In this document: piece by piece, positions 8,128 to 16,927 of the stretch
How positions within the stretch are numbered: the stretch's first letter is position 1
Layout of the letters: each line of letters begins with the position of its first letter
NCBI GenBank assembly: GCA_002469895.1
Contig: DKOA01000010.1
Coordinates: forward strand, 62,547 to 113,845
DNA: 51,299 nt
Reading direction: 5' to 3'
Source of the DNA: Opitutia bacterium UBA7374
Lineage (GTDB): Bacteria; Verrucomicrobiota; Verrucomicrobiia; Opitutales; Coraliomargaritaceae
The notes under the pieces: generated by a model
Told to the model about the DNA's origin: nothing
Seen by the model: the letters and a program-made list of their open reading frames with translations, nothing else
The model's database searches: none
Position numbers and translations under genes: made by a program

Positions 8128-9336
8128 TCAATAAGCGCTCGGACTCAGCATGTTAATCAAGGGCAGAAAAACCGCGGCCGCGACTAGCCCGGCGAGGAAA
8201 ATTGTCAGAACAATCAAGCCCGGCTCGAGAAACGCGAAAAAGGCTTTGATTTTACGGGGCACCAAATCGTCATAGTACTCAACTACCGATTGCAAAGACT
8301 CGTCGAGCGATCCACTGCGCTCGCCCACCCCGACCATCGTCAGTACCAGTGCAGGAAAGACTGTCTCACGTGCCATCGCCTGATTCATTGTCCAGCCATT
8401 GGCGACGGCCGTTTCAACTCGTTGCAGACTTTCCTCGATCACCCGGTTACCGACGACATCACGAGAAGAAGCGAGGGCATCGGTGATGACAATGCCTGCC
8501 TGCAACATGAGAATCAAACTCCGAAGAAATCGATTGACCGCGAGGTTGAGAATGATGTCGCCAAGGAAAGGCAACCGCAGCAACAGGTGATCGCGCCAAA
8601 GCGTCGCTCTGGAGGAAACAGAGAAGAGCATACGCATAGAAGCCGGCAGAAAAAAACCGACTGCCAGGATGCCCCACCACTGATGCTGCACAAAATCGCT
8701 GGCCTGAATCATCATCTTCGTAATCCAGGGTAACGGAATATCTAGCTCAAAGAGCATCTCCGTAATCGTCGGGAAAACAAAGCGCAATGCGATGATGATA
8801 AAAGCAACTAGGGCGAGGAGCACACAGATAGGATAAACCATCGCCTGCTTAAAGGATTTCCAATTCTTATCCATCCACTCCAGATATTCGCGCAACTGGA
8901 TCAAATTCTCAGAAAGGGACCCGCTTCGCTCTGCCACCTGAACAATATTACGAACATATTTAGGAAAGACTCTGGGGAATTCGGTCATCCCGTCACTCAC
9001 CGGAGTACCTTGCTCAACGACTTCAGCCAAGCGCTGTCGCACACCTGCACTACGCGCTCCGGTCTCTTCTCCCTCGCGCACATGCAAGGCTTCCAGAATG
9101 GGGACTCCGGCTCGCAACTGGATGCCGATCTGAAAGAACATATTGGCTAACTCGCTTGTCTTTAATGTAGTCGATGCATTTTTCCGCTCAGCACGCTTAT
9201 CGCGCTGTTTATAGGAAACCAGTTCCAAGCTTTCACGGGCTAACATATCGCGCAGGCGATCGACTGTATCCGCCTCTCTTGAGCCCTTGCTCAACATGCC
9301 CTGCGGCGTCACGGCAGTGTATTCAAACTTTGCCAT
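8128..9336 (-). CDS. gspF: GspF/PilC inner-membrane platform protein
   Basis: A 402-residue polytopic protein, starting at the ATG at 9336 with GAGGAG upstream (a clear ribosome-binding site) two bases after the ATPase stop. It begins with the family's FEYTAVTPQGMLSKGSREA segment and has two GspF repeats: residues about 65-190 (FFQIGIQLRAGVPILEAL) and 265-395 (NRFLRSLILMLQAGIVITDAL). Both carry the conserved VGERSGSL-type signature (VAERSGSLSENL and VGERSGSLDESL). Three or more transmembrane helices are visible. It is the membrane base that the GspE/PilB ATPase turns during pilus or pseudopilus extrusion. Which of the two machines it serves cannot be told from sequence; gspF fits the local operon, pilC would be equally valid. 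Confidence 0.93.
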   Translation of the reverse strand: MAKFEYTAVTPQGMLSKGSREADTVDRLRDMLARESLELVSYKQRDKRAERKNASTTLKTSELANMFFQIGIQLRAGVPILEALHVREGEETGARSAGVRQRLAEVVEQGTPVSDGMTEFPRVFPKYVRNIVQVAERSGSLSENLIQLREYLEWMDKNWKSFKQAMVYPICVLLALVAFIIIALRFVFPTITEMLFELDIPLPWITKMMIQASDFVQHQWWGILAVGFFLPASMRMLFSVSSRATLWRDHLLLRLPFLGDIILNLAVNRFLRSLILMLQAGIVITDALASSRDVVGNRVIEESLQRVETAVANGWTMNQAMARETVFPALVLTMVGVGERSGSLDESLQSVVEYYDDLVPRKIKAFFAFLEPGLIVLTIFLAGLVAAAVFLPLINMLSPSAY

Positions 9337-9338
9337 GT

Positions 9339-11042
9339 CTACGTCTCCTCCCCTTCCCAAGGCACAACTCGAGCTACCTCTTCAATAGAAGTCAGACCAA
9401 GCAGGACTTTGTTCATCCCATCCTCCCGCATGTCCAATACACCTTGTTCGCTGAAGGATTTTTTCATGACAGCAATACTGGAGCCCTTATCAATCATAGC
9501 ACGCAGCCCGCCACTGATATGAATCAGCTCTGCCAGACTTATCCGCCCGCTGTACCCCTTACCGCCACAAGCTCCACAGCCTGCCGCGCGATACACCGTA
9601 ATGCGCTCTTTCTCTACAAAAGTTCCACCCACAGCCTGCCAATCGCTCGCTAGCATCTCTTCGGCCTGCCGACAAACCGGGCATAACCGTCTAGCCAAAC
9701 GCTGCGCACTCAGTCCTAACAAACTACTGGAAAGCAAAAAGGGCGGCACGCCCAAATCGATTAAGCGCGGGACTGCACTGATTGCATCATTTGTATGCAG
9801 GGTAGAAAAAACCAAGTGCCCCGTTAAGGCAGCCCGTACCATCAGCTCAGCAGTGGCCTCATCACGAGTCTCACCAACTAGAATAACATCCGGATCCTGC
9901 CGGAGCAAGGAACGCAGCCCACGGGAAAAAGATAGGCCAATCTCTTCCTTGACCTGCGTCTGACGAATCAATGGCAAACGGTACTCGATCGGATCCTCTA
10001 GCGTAAAGACACTACGTGCTTCGGCATCCACCATACAAAGTAGTGTATACAGCGTTGTTGTTTTTCCGCTACCGGTCGGCCCGGTAATCAGAAAGACGCC
10101 ATGCGGTTGCTCGAGCACATTCCGAAAAGAGGACTGGTGCTCCTCGGAAAAGCCCAGTGTATCCAGCTCCAGCTTCAACCGCGACTGATCCAATAGACGC
10201 ATCACGATACTCTCACCATGACTGCCAGGCAGTGAGGACACCCGTATGTCAATCTCTTCACTGCCGATGGCAAAATGAATACGGCCATCCTGAGGCAGTC
10301 GATCTTCTGCGGTATCCATAGCGGCAAGAATTTTGAAGCGTGCAGTCAGCGCATTACGAATCGCTCCGGGCAGCAATAGCCCCTCCTCAAGGATCCCGTC
10401 TACGCGCAAGCGGATACGAAAGAAGCGTTCTTCCGGATGCAGGTGAACATCGCTGGCCTCCCGGGTCGCCGCATGCATGAGGATCTGCTCCGCTAAACGA
10501 ATCATCGGCGGATCATCCTGCCCCTGCTCATTCAACTGCGCCGCATCCATTTCAATGAACGCACCCACCGCCTCATAGAGGGCGTCCGTTTCACTATAAT
10601 TCCGGTTGATCGCCAGACGTATATCCGTCTCTGATGCGGGCAAAGTTTCCACCGGCTGGCCCGCTGCTGCTTCTATGCGCTTGTGAGTCGGCAGGTCAAA
10701 GGGATTGGCTGAGGCCACCCAGAGTGCGCCATCTTTCTCGGCCAATGGAATAACCGCCAGACTTTGACAGATTCCCGGTGGTAGTTTCGAACGCAGTTCG
10801 TCATCCAAAACCAGGCGTCGCAAACTCAAGTGGCCGTCGTTGCTCGGCCCGTGCCCAATAAAGTCACTAGCTTTACTCAAGTGCCCACGCACTGAGCGAT
10901 ACTCTGCCAGCTCTTCACTGGTCACTAAGCCCAGGCGCTGGACGATTTCAGAGAAGCTATGCCCAAGACGCAGACCCTCCCGCTTGGCCAGTTCCGCTTG
11001 GGAACGGGTCAGTATTTTTTTCGAAAGCAGCCAGGACTCCAT
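9339..11042 (-). CDS. gspE: GspE/PilB secretion/pilus assembly ATPase
   Basis: A 567-residue ATPase from the ATG at 11042; a TTG at 11111 would add 23 residues but no recognisable domain sequence. Residues 1-150 are the GspE N-terminal domain. The C-terminal motor has Walker A GPTGSGKTTT (residues 321-330), an Asp box TLEDPIEY, Walker B LLRQDPDVILVGETRD and a His box ALTGHLVFSTLHTND. A tetracysteine zinc motif (CPVC...CGAC) identifies it as an assembly (GspE/PilB) ATPase, not a PilT retraction ATPase. It powers pseudopilus or pilus polymerisation. It is the only such ATPase in the window, so it may serve both platform sets. It follows the major pilin with no visible terminator. Confidence 0.95.
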   Translation of the reverse strand: MESWLLSKKILTRSQAELAKREGLRLGHSFSEIVQRLGLVTSEELAEYRSVRGHLSKASDFIGHGPSNDGHLSLRRLVLDDELRSKLPPGICQSLAVIPLAEKDGALWVASANPFDLPTHKRIEAAAGQPVETLPASETDIRLAINRNYSETDALYEAVGAFIEMDAAQLNEQGQDDPPMIRLAEQILMHAATREASDVHLHPEERFFRIRLRVDGILEEGLLLPGAIRNALTARFKILAAMDTAEDRLPQDGRIHFAIGSEEIDIRVSSLPGSHGESIVMRLLDQSRLKLELDTLGFSEEHQSSFRNVLEQPHGVFLITGPTGSGKTTTLYTLLCMVDAEARSVFTLEDPIEYRLPLIRQTQVKEEIGLSFSRGLRSLLRQDPDVILVGETRDEATAELMVRAALTGHLVFSTLHTNDAISAVPRLIDLGVPPFLLSSSLLGLSAQRLARRLCPVCRQAEEMLASDWQAVGGTFVEKERITVYRAAGCGACGGKGYSGRISLAELIHISGGLRAMIDKGSSIAVMKKSFSEQGVLDMREDGMNKVLLGLTSIEEVARVVPWEGEET

Positions 11043-11125
11043 CGAGGCGGTGTCCTGGCTGCCATTTGAATTCTTGAGGTCTTGGCTCAAAAGATATAGA
11101 GTAAACGCCAATCAGGCGCGCGATT

Positions 11126-11842
11126 TTACTGATGCGCTACATACATATATGCATCAAAAGAGTTGTCACCATTGTCGGTAAACCAAGCATTCGCATTCTC
11201 AATATTAGTCAAGGCAGTACCACCTCCAATAAGAGATTCACCGATGACATTGACATCGCCTTGTACCGTGTTCGGGAAGGGACCATTGACTTTGGTTGCC
11301 ATCGCCGCGGCCTCTTGAATCGTCAAGTTCGGCATATAAAAGTAAACAATGCGACTAGCACGCCCGGCAGACTTGAAAAGGAAAGGGGCTACACCATATC
11401 CGGTAGCGGCACCCCCACCAGCATCAAGAGCACCATTGGCTACATCAGCACAACCAATGGCGAAGTTTTTAACACCATCGATAGCTTCCCCCACCGGTGT
11501 GCTTTTTTGTTCCAATAGCTGCTCCTGAAAAACCAGGATATCGCCAAAGTCCAGACCGAGTGCATTCGAGCGAGGCGTTGCACCCGTTGGATCCGTACGA
11601 TAATCAATCACACCATTGCTTGCCGTATCTGAATCCAAAGGAATACGATCGTAGCGTTGGTAGTAATTGAGAGCGGCAGAACGTGCCGAATTTACAGAAG
11701 AGATTGCCGAAGTCACCTTGGCATCGCGGATCGATTCGATCACGCGTGGAGCGACCACTGCTGAGAGAATGCCGATAATGGCCAAAACGCCGATCATTTC
11801 GATCAACGTGAATCCTGAACGACTAGTGTTAGCGTTGTGCAT
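11126..11842 (-). CDS. Type IV major pilin / pseudopilin
   Basis: A 238-residue prepilin with a canonical class III signal: a ten-residue leader MHNANTSRSG, then FTLIEMIGVLAIIGILSAVVAP with Gly at -1, Phe +1 and Glu +5. The rest is a small globular domain rich in Gly, Ala and Asn with one visible cysteine (near IGCADVANG), so no classical disulfide loop. It is first in the operon that encodes its ATPase and platform protein, and has its own long AT-rich upstream region. It is therefore probably the main subunit of the fibre. Whether it forms a surface pilus or a short type II pseudopilus cannot be decided; no prepilin peptidase gene is in the window. Confidence 0.88.
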   Translation of the reverse strand: MHNANTSRSGFTLIEMIGVLAIIGILSAVVAPRVIESIRDAKVTSAISSVNSARSAALNYYQRYDRIPLDSDTASNGVIDYRTDPTGATPRSNALGLDFGDILVFQEQLLEQKSTPVGEAIDGVKNFAIGCADVANGALDAGGGAATGYGVAPFLFKSAGRASRIVYFYMPNLTIQEAAAMATKVNGPFPNTVQGDVNVIGESLIGGGTALTNIENANAWFTDNGDNSFDAYMYVAHQ

Positions 11843-12244
11843 GGTAGTAATTGATTTGATTTTGGTAGTGAATTTAACTCTAAAACAAAACGAGACTTAC
11901 AGTAGCCGAAGATACAATGAAAGAGCAAAAAAATCATTTACCTCTTTTTTACGAATCCATGAGTACACATTCATAAGCTGTTATCTGTTATTTGTTTACA
12001 ACTTTTTTACAAATCAGATTTATTATAAAATAACGCTCTTATAGTCAGCTTGATTGAGCTTTAAATCCGATAGTAAAAATGAAAATAATACCCTGACAAC
12101 CGACCGACTTGGGATGCGACTGTAGACGTACACACGCCTGTGATAAACCGTTACAAATGTGGCGGTACTCACAGCATCCATTCACTAGATCGTTTTACTG
12201 TCCCCTACGTTTGCTCAGTCTATTGCCTACAATGCATTGGGACA
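11843..12244 (-). promoter_or_regulatory. Long AT-rich leader/promoter region of the pilin operon
   Basis: About 400 bases without a credible gene lie between the pilin start and the terminator of the secretin operon. The part nearest the pilin (about 11930-12080) is markedly AT-rich. On the minus strand a TATAAT box lies at 12027-12022, with a weak CTGACT-like -35 about 15 bases upstream. If used, it would give a 5' untranslated leader of roughly 170 nt. I found no sigma-54 GG/GC pair and no strong Shine-Dalgarno before the pilin ATG. A small plus-strand frame here looks non-coding. Confidence 0.4.
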
Positions 12245-12272
12245 CAAAAAAGCCCCGCCAAAAGGCGGGGCT
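12245..12272 (-). terminator. Intrinsic terminator of the secretin operon
   Basis: Read on the minus strand, AGCCCCGCC-TTTT-GGCGGGGCT forms a perfect 9-bp GC-rich stem with a 4-nt loop (12272-12251), followed at once by six T residues (12250-12245). It starts 24 bp after the secretin stop codon. This is the clearest terminator in the window, and it separates the Amuc_1102-1098-like operon from the pilin operon. Confidence 0.93.
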
Positions 12273-12295
12273 AGAAAGACAATTGATCGATTCAA

Positions 12296-14986
12296 TTATT
12301 CGTCTGAGTCGTTGGTGATCGAACGATTCGCCGTACCGGACGGGGTCATGATCGTTGGATTCTGAAAGAGTGAATTCGCCGCTACATTGCGATAATTCTG
12401 GCGGGCCGGAGAACCACCGGGACTGACCAGATTAGCCGTGACAAAGATCAACAGGTTACGCTTTTGGCGAGTCTCTCCCTCAGAAGAAAACAACTTTCCA
12501 AGCATGGGGATGTCGCCCAGAACAGGCACCTTGTCATTCACGTACTTGACCTCATCACGAGTCAACCCACCGAGTACCACTGTCGCTCCATCAAAAATAG
12601 TGACTTCAGTAGAAACTTTACGAGTGGAAAAGATCGGCTGGTAGAACCCGGCTGGCACTGTGACCACTGTACCGTCAGTACCAACAGCCACACTTGGACC
12701 ACCATATTCAACAAAACCTTCAAACTCAGTTACTTGTGGTTCAAGAATCAAGCTGATCGTGTCATCGTTTTCAACGTTTGGAGTCACTGCAAGTTCAACA
12801 CCTACATTCCGGACGACAAAGTCCTCCGGAGTACCTGCCGTAATTGAGATAGATGAACCGCCACCACCAGTGGTACTGCCCTGAGACACTTGCGACTCGA
12901 TGTCGCCATAGCTCTCTGGGTAACGGAGTTCCTGAGCAACCGTGATTTCAGCACGCTTACCGGAAAGTACGGTTACTTTAGGGGCACTCATCAAATCACT
13001 GCCTGTCTTACGACTGATCGCGTTAATGGCAAAATCCAGATCATAGTCCCCCATTCTAAATGCTTGGGTGCCCGTCTTAGCAAAGGTACTGACAACACCC
13101 ACTCCAAGATCGAGTATATCTGGTTGCTCGGGTGGATTCACTGGAATTCTCTCTTTCACAGCATCTGTAACAGTTGTAACACCGGTGTTAGGATTAGTTT
13201 CTTCCCGTCTTGGGCTATCTATCGATATGGTAGAAGAATCTTCATCCACACCAAAGGCATCCTGTAGATTGCGCGGATTGAACTGTGCAACCACGTTGTC
13301 ACCGTTCGTTAAGGTCCAGTCAAAGCCGAGTTGGTCCAAATCATTTTGAGCCACCTCAAGGAACTTAGCCTCGATTTCAACCTGCTTGACCTCATTGTAG
13401 TTACGCAGAATAGTGCGCATACGCTCGAGATTACGGCGTGATTGCGTGACAATGATTTGCTCACCATCAAAAGCAAGGCTGGCACCGGGAACTTCAAAGT
13501 TAACGCCCGCGCGCTGGAAGAAGGCTTTGAGCGCCTCTGATTTCTCGTCACTCGAGCTAGCACCCCCACCGGAAGCAGCCACAGGAGCGGCGAAGGGATC
13601 CACCGGGCCGGAAGAAATACCACTTTCATCAGAAATGCCGGTCAGGCGAATGATCGTCGCACGAGAGATTGGGAAGAATTCGGTAATGGATGCAATCCCG
13701 CCGGGAACGTCACCACTCGGTGCAACCGTTACGGCATCTTCTCCCACATCATAAGAGAAATTCACCTGTTGGGTAACAAAGCTGAGGATGCGATCCAAGT
13801 TGAGCTTGCGCAGCTTGATGTTGACCATTGGGTCACCCTGCTGGCCACTTGTCAGAAGCACAATGTTCACGCCCTCTTTTTGTGAATCATACTCGACGGA
13901 CAAGTCCGAGAGCGTTTCCACAACGCGGGAGAGCGGTACATTAGTGAAGTTAACTGATGGCACGACGATCGTGTTCATCTTTTCGGCGATTCGGCCGCTC
14001 ACACCACTGACCTGTGCTTCACGAGTAGCAATATCAAACACCTTGGGGCGCTCCCATTGTTGATCAACCTCTGTCAGCATCTGCTCGCGTGTCTTGTACA
14101 GATTCTGGTCATGAATTGCGCCGAGCACCTTTGCAATGCGCGTAGAAAATAGCTTGGCTTCCGCGTTATTGGCATCACGTGCCTCTACTTCTTTGAAAGT
14201 GGCGGCCGCACCATCGTAGTCGCCGTTGAGGAATTGAGAACGCCCTTTTGTTATCAGATCGCGAACGATCTCACCGGTAGAGATATAGTCCGGGCTGGCT
14301 GCGTTGATGTCGACGGCATACGGGTCGCGAATTGCTGCATCCAGCTCGTTGGAGAGGGAGCGAGCCTTTGAGGCACTGCCACCGGCTGCGAGATAGTCAG
14401 CCACTCGCTTCTCGGCCTGCTTGTAATCGCCGGCTTCAGCGAGAGTTTCCGCTTCAGTGAAAATGACCTGAGCCTGCGCTTCTTCGAGATCGGCAATGGT
14501 GCCCGCAGTCGCTGTATTCAAGTCCAAGCTGGCAGATGCCTCGCTGAGCAAATTGTTGGCATCACTATAAGCACCCAGGTCAGCAAGCTTACCGGCTTCA
14601 TCGATAGCGTTTTCAGCAGCCGCTACTTTTGCCTCCTGTGCGGAAGCCGCCGCTTCCAGTGCGGAGGTCTCGGCAGGTGCGGATGCTTCTTCTACAGAGG
14701 CGTCAGCGCTGCTCGCCTGACTATCCATTTCACTGGTAATCGAGGCATTCAAGCGCTGGACGTTTTCGTCGTCGGGAGCGATCTTGATCAGTGCTTCTGC
14801 CTTTTCTTTGGCAGTGGCCCAGTCACCTGCGTCGCGGGCCCGTAGGGTTTCAGCCATTAGGCGAATTTTTTCTGAGGAATCCTGCGCAGTGCTGGAAAGA
14901 GGAGCCATTAGGGCAACCAGCATCGCAGTCGCTGCCACGCAACTTGCGAGGCGACGGGCGGGGTTTATGATGGATTTCATGGTCAT
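12296..14986 (-). CDS. TPR-secretin, Amuc_1098-like type IV pilus outer-membrane protein
   Basis: An 896-residue outer-membrane secretin. A Sec signal peptide (cleaved near STAQ|DSSEK, about residue 35) is followed by a mature N-terminal half rich in Ala/Glu helices consistent with TPR-like repeats (about 40-300). N-domain-like segments come next (VNFTNVPLSRVVETLSDLS, and a second around VKQVEIEAKFLEVAQNDLDQLGFDW). A secretin core at about 670-845 ends with the hallmark VPVLGDIPMLGKLF (820-833) and NLLIFVTANLVSP. The N-terminal TPR fusion and a gene order matching Akkermansia support the Amuc_1098 family. It should form the multimeric outer-membrane gate for the fibre. It closes its operon and is followed by a strong terminator. 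No lipobox or pilotin is visible. No Shine-Dalgarno precedes either start (ATG at 14986 or 14980). Confidence 0.93.
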   Translation of the reverse strand: MTMKSIINPARRLASCVAATAMLVALMAPLSSTAQDSSEKIRLMAETLRARDAGDWATAKEKAEALIKIAPDDENVQRLNASITSEMDSQASSADASVEEASAPAETSALEAAASAQEAKVAAAENAIDEAGKLADLGAYSDANNLLSEASASLDLNTATAGTIADLEEAQAQVIFTEAETLAEAGDYKQAEKRVADYLAAGGSASKARSLSNELDAAIRDPYAVDINAASPDYISTGEIVRDLITKGRSQFLNGDYDGAAATFKEVEARDANNAEAKLFSTRIAKVLGAIHDQNLYKTREQMLTEVDQQWERPKVFDIATREAQVSGVSGRIAEKMNTIVVPSVNFTNVPLSRVVETLSDLSVEYDSQKEGVNIVLLTSGQQGDPMVNIKLRKLNLDRILSFVTQQVNFSYDVGEDAVTVAPSGDVPGGIASITEFFPISRATIIRLTGISDESGISSGPVDPFAAPVAASGGGASSSDEKSEALKAFFQRAGVNFEVPGASLAFDGEQIIVTQSRRNLERMRTILRNYNEVKQVEIEAKFLEVAQNDLDQLGFDWTLTNGDNVVAQFNPRNLQDAFGVDEDSSTISIDSPRREETNPNTGVTTVTDAVKERIPVNPPEQPDILDLGVGVVSTFAKTGTQAFRMGDYDLDFAINAISRKTGSDLMSAPKVTVLSGKRAEITVAQELRYPESYGDIESQVSQGSTTGGGGSSISITAGTPEDFVVRNVGVELAVTPNVENDDTISLILEPQVTEFEGFVEYGGPSVAVGTDGTVVTVPAGFYQPIFSTRKVSTEVTIFDGATVVLGGLTRDEVKYVNDKVPVLGDIPMLGKLFSSEGETRQKRNLLIFVTANLVSPGGSPARQNYRNVAANSLFQNPTIMTPSGTANRSITNDSDE

Positions 14987-15042
14987 GTTTGTAGGAGCAG
15001 TCTGCTTGTGTTAAATTGGTATTTTAGTGAACTTATGAGGGT

Positions 15043-15927
15043 TTAAAAGAAGGAGTCGAATGAAATATCTGTTGCAGAATTCATGTTATCTTCAACGGAT
15101 TCCTCGAGCTCTGGCTCGCTTTCCGTAATTTCTTCAGCGAAAAGCACTTCTGTGATTGGATCGTTAAAGTCATCGCCTGCCTTGGTCACGGTCACGTTTC
15201 CGGAGACAAGATCAACCGCGTCCAGACTATAATCACCATTGGCGGTACTAAAGGTAGCCCCCACATCTGTAAGCTGAAAACTTAGAGATAAGTCTTCGCG
15301 AGAACCAATTGTCGCGGAAAAGCCTTTGTTATACTGGGCCTCGATATCGTTCAGGGCCACTTGCTCACCAGAGCGCAGGTCTGTAATCGTCGTTTGAGCA
15401 ACCTTGTATGTGGCCCCGCCTTCTTCCACACGATCCACGCGGAAATCGTCTACCCGGAATTCTGTATCTGCATACTCAAGACCCACGCGAGCACGTATAC
15501 TTTCATTATTTTCCTCATCATACATAAGGATCAATACTTTGCTCGGATCCGCCGGATCTTCCTCGATGAATCCCTCCATCTGGATCCGATAGAGCGGACG
15601 TTCGATACCAATTAAATAAGGATCCCCAAAGGTGTTGGCAAAGACTTTGATGTTGGGGCCGACCTGGGTGAAGTTGCCATTCTTATCAATAAATATATTA
15701 AATGGGGTGAAGACATCGTAGAGGAATCCGCTTGGTTGAGCGACCGGTTCCGACCAGCTGACTTCAGGAAAATCGCTTTTCGGTACTGGTACCGGCTCAT
15801 AGGGACGGCTCTCGGTATTGGCGGACGATGACTTGGCGATCGAATTGCCAGTGAAGTATACGGCGGTACCTCCGGCGAGCGCAAGCACTGCAAGGGCAAG
15901 AAGGATCTTGTCGTAAAAGTGGTTCAT
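15043..15927 (-). CDS. Amuc_1099-like pilus-system protein
   Basis: A 294-residue bitopic protein with an N-terminal transmembrane helix (about residues 9-27, LLALAVLALAGGTAVYFTG) and a large acidic extracytoplasmic domain. I recognise no enzyme motif. The assignment to the Amuc_1099 family comes from its position between Amuc_1100-like and secretin genes, its length and its topology. By place it could play the part PilP or PilO has in classical pili, bridging platform and secretin. The C-terminal 50 residues are strongly acidic and low in complexity (EEITESEPELEESVEDN). It lies 11 bp after the Amuc_1100-like stop and 56 bp before the secretin start. Confidence 0.72.
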   Translation of the reverse strand: MNHFYDKILLALAVLALAGGTAVYFTGNSIAKSSSANTESRPYEPVPVPKSDFPEVSWSEPVAQPSGFLYDVFTPFNIFIDKNGNFTQVGPNIKVFANTFGDPYLIGIERPLYRIQMEGFIEEDPADPSKVLILMYDEENNESIRARVGLEYADTEFRVDDFRVDRVEEGGATYKVAQTTITDLRSGEQVALNDIEAQYNKGFSATIGSREDLSLSFQLTDVGATFSTANGDYSLDAVDLVSGNVTVTKAGDDFNDPITEVLFAEEITESEPELEESVEDNMNSATDISFDSFF

Positions 15928-15938
15928 GTGTGCAAAAA

Positions 15939-16922
15939 TTAGGTTTCCTGCTCGGCGGGGATTTCTGCCTCATCCCCGATCACGATTTGGAAGTATTCCA
16001 TGACGATGGTAAATTGAGAGGTATTGCCTTCGATTACTGGCTTGGATAGTTCATCAGCGGCGGCTTGTCGCTCTTCCTCGGAAGAATCAACACTACCAAA
16101 TACACCGAAGATACTTTCCAGACCACCTGCATCACTTGGCGCTACGGTCGTTTCTTCCCCGGAAGGGCGCTCAACGTCTACACTGCGCACCACGATAGGG
16201 TATTCAAAGCGATTCAACTCTCCAAGAAAACTGCGTAAGGAGTTTGTGTCACCGGTAAAGACCACCTTGAAACCTAGAGTATCAATGGCGCCTTCCCGCG
16301 CCGCGGTCACCGCATCGCCAACGCTAAAGATCGAACTATCCGACTTAGACGCCTCCACATTCGCAGGGAATGCTTCGCGAGCCACGGATTCAATGGATTC
16401 AGGCGAAGCGGCAAAAAGCTTATCCATAATGTAAGCAAGCACCTGACGCTGATCGTTGAGATAGGCGATTTTTTCAACCGATTCGGGCACATCGGATTCA
16501 TCGAAATAAGCATCAAACCCAAAGGCAAAATCACTGGGCAGCTCCACCGGGGTAGCTTCGCCTTCTTCGTTGCTCAGCTCTTCTGCCTGTCGCTGGCAAC
16601 CGGATATGTATTGCTGAATGGAAGCAATCACGCGCACGCCATCTTCCTCGCGTTGCAAACGTGCACCACGACTTAACTCATTTGATATGCGCTCCAATTC
16701 TTTCTGCAATTCCACTACGTTTGCCGAAGACGCCTGTACATTCTCATCGTTTGGAGTTACTTCTGAACGAAGCAATGCGTCGAGTTGCTGTTCTGCCTGA
16801 CGCAGTTGACGGCTTGCTTTGGATTTTGCGCCGTTTGCCGTGAATGCTAAAAAGGCAAGCGCACCGAATGCGACGACAGAGAGCGCGAGGAAGGCGACAA
16901 AAATAGGATTCTTCTTCAACAT
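15939..16922 (-). CDS. Amuc_1100-like pilus-system protein
   Basis: A 327-residue protein with a short cytoplasmic tail, a transmembrane helix (about 8-29, VAFLALSVVAFGALAFLAF), a coiled coil (about 33-100, ASRQLRQAEQQLDALL, VVELQKELERISNEL) and a periplasmic alpha/beta domain. Akkermansia Amuc_1100, known for host-immune and metabolic effects, is of nearly the same length and has the same helix plus coiled-coil plus double-domain plan resembling PilO/GspM. I infer a structural role in the alignment complex here; no host link is implied for a free-living organism. It lies 5 bp after the PilM-like gene and 11 bp before the Amuc_1099-like gene. Sequence-level similarity should be confirmed by alignment. 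Confidence 0.75.
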   Translation of the reverse strand: MLKKNPIFVAFLALSVVAFGALAFLAFTANGAKSKASRQLRQAEQQLDALLRSEVTPNDENVQASSANVVELQKELERISNELSRGARLQREEDGVRVIASIQQYISGCQRQAEELSNEEGEATPVELPSDFAFGFDAYFDESDVPESVEKIAYLNDQRQVLAYIMDKLFAASPESIESVAREAFPANVEASKSDSSIFSVGDAVTAAREGAIDTLGFKVVFTGDTNSLRSFLGELNRFEYPIVVRSVDVERPSGEETTVAPSDAGGLESIFGVFGSVDSSEEERQAAADELSKPVIEGNTSQFTIVMEYFQIVIGDEAEIPAEQET

Positions 16923-16927
16923 GGGAT

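Noticed and set aside
11843..12244. Sigma-54 promoter before the pilin gene
   Set aside because: I looked for GG-N10-GC on the minus strand and found no convincing match; many pilin genes use sigma-54 but this one does not show it.
12109..12318. Plus-strand frame of 69 codons in the pilin leader region
   Set aside because: It overlaps the terminator and the secretin 3' end, has no family-like sequence, and shows odd codon use rich in Arg, Trp and Cys.
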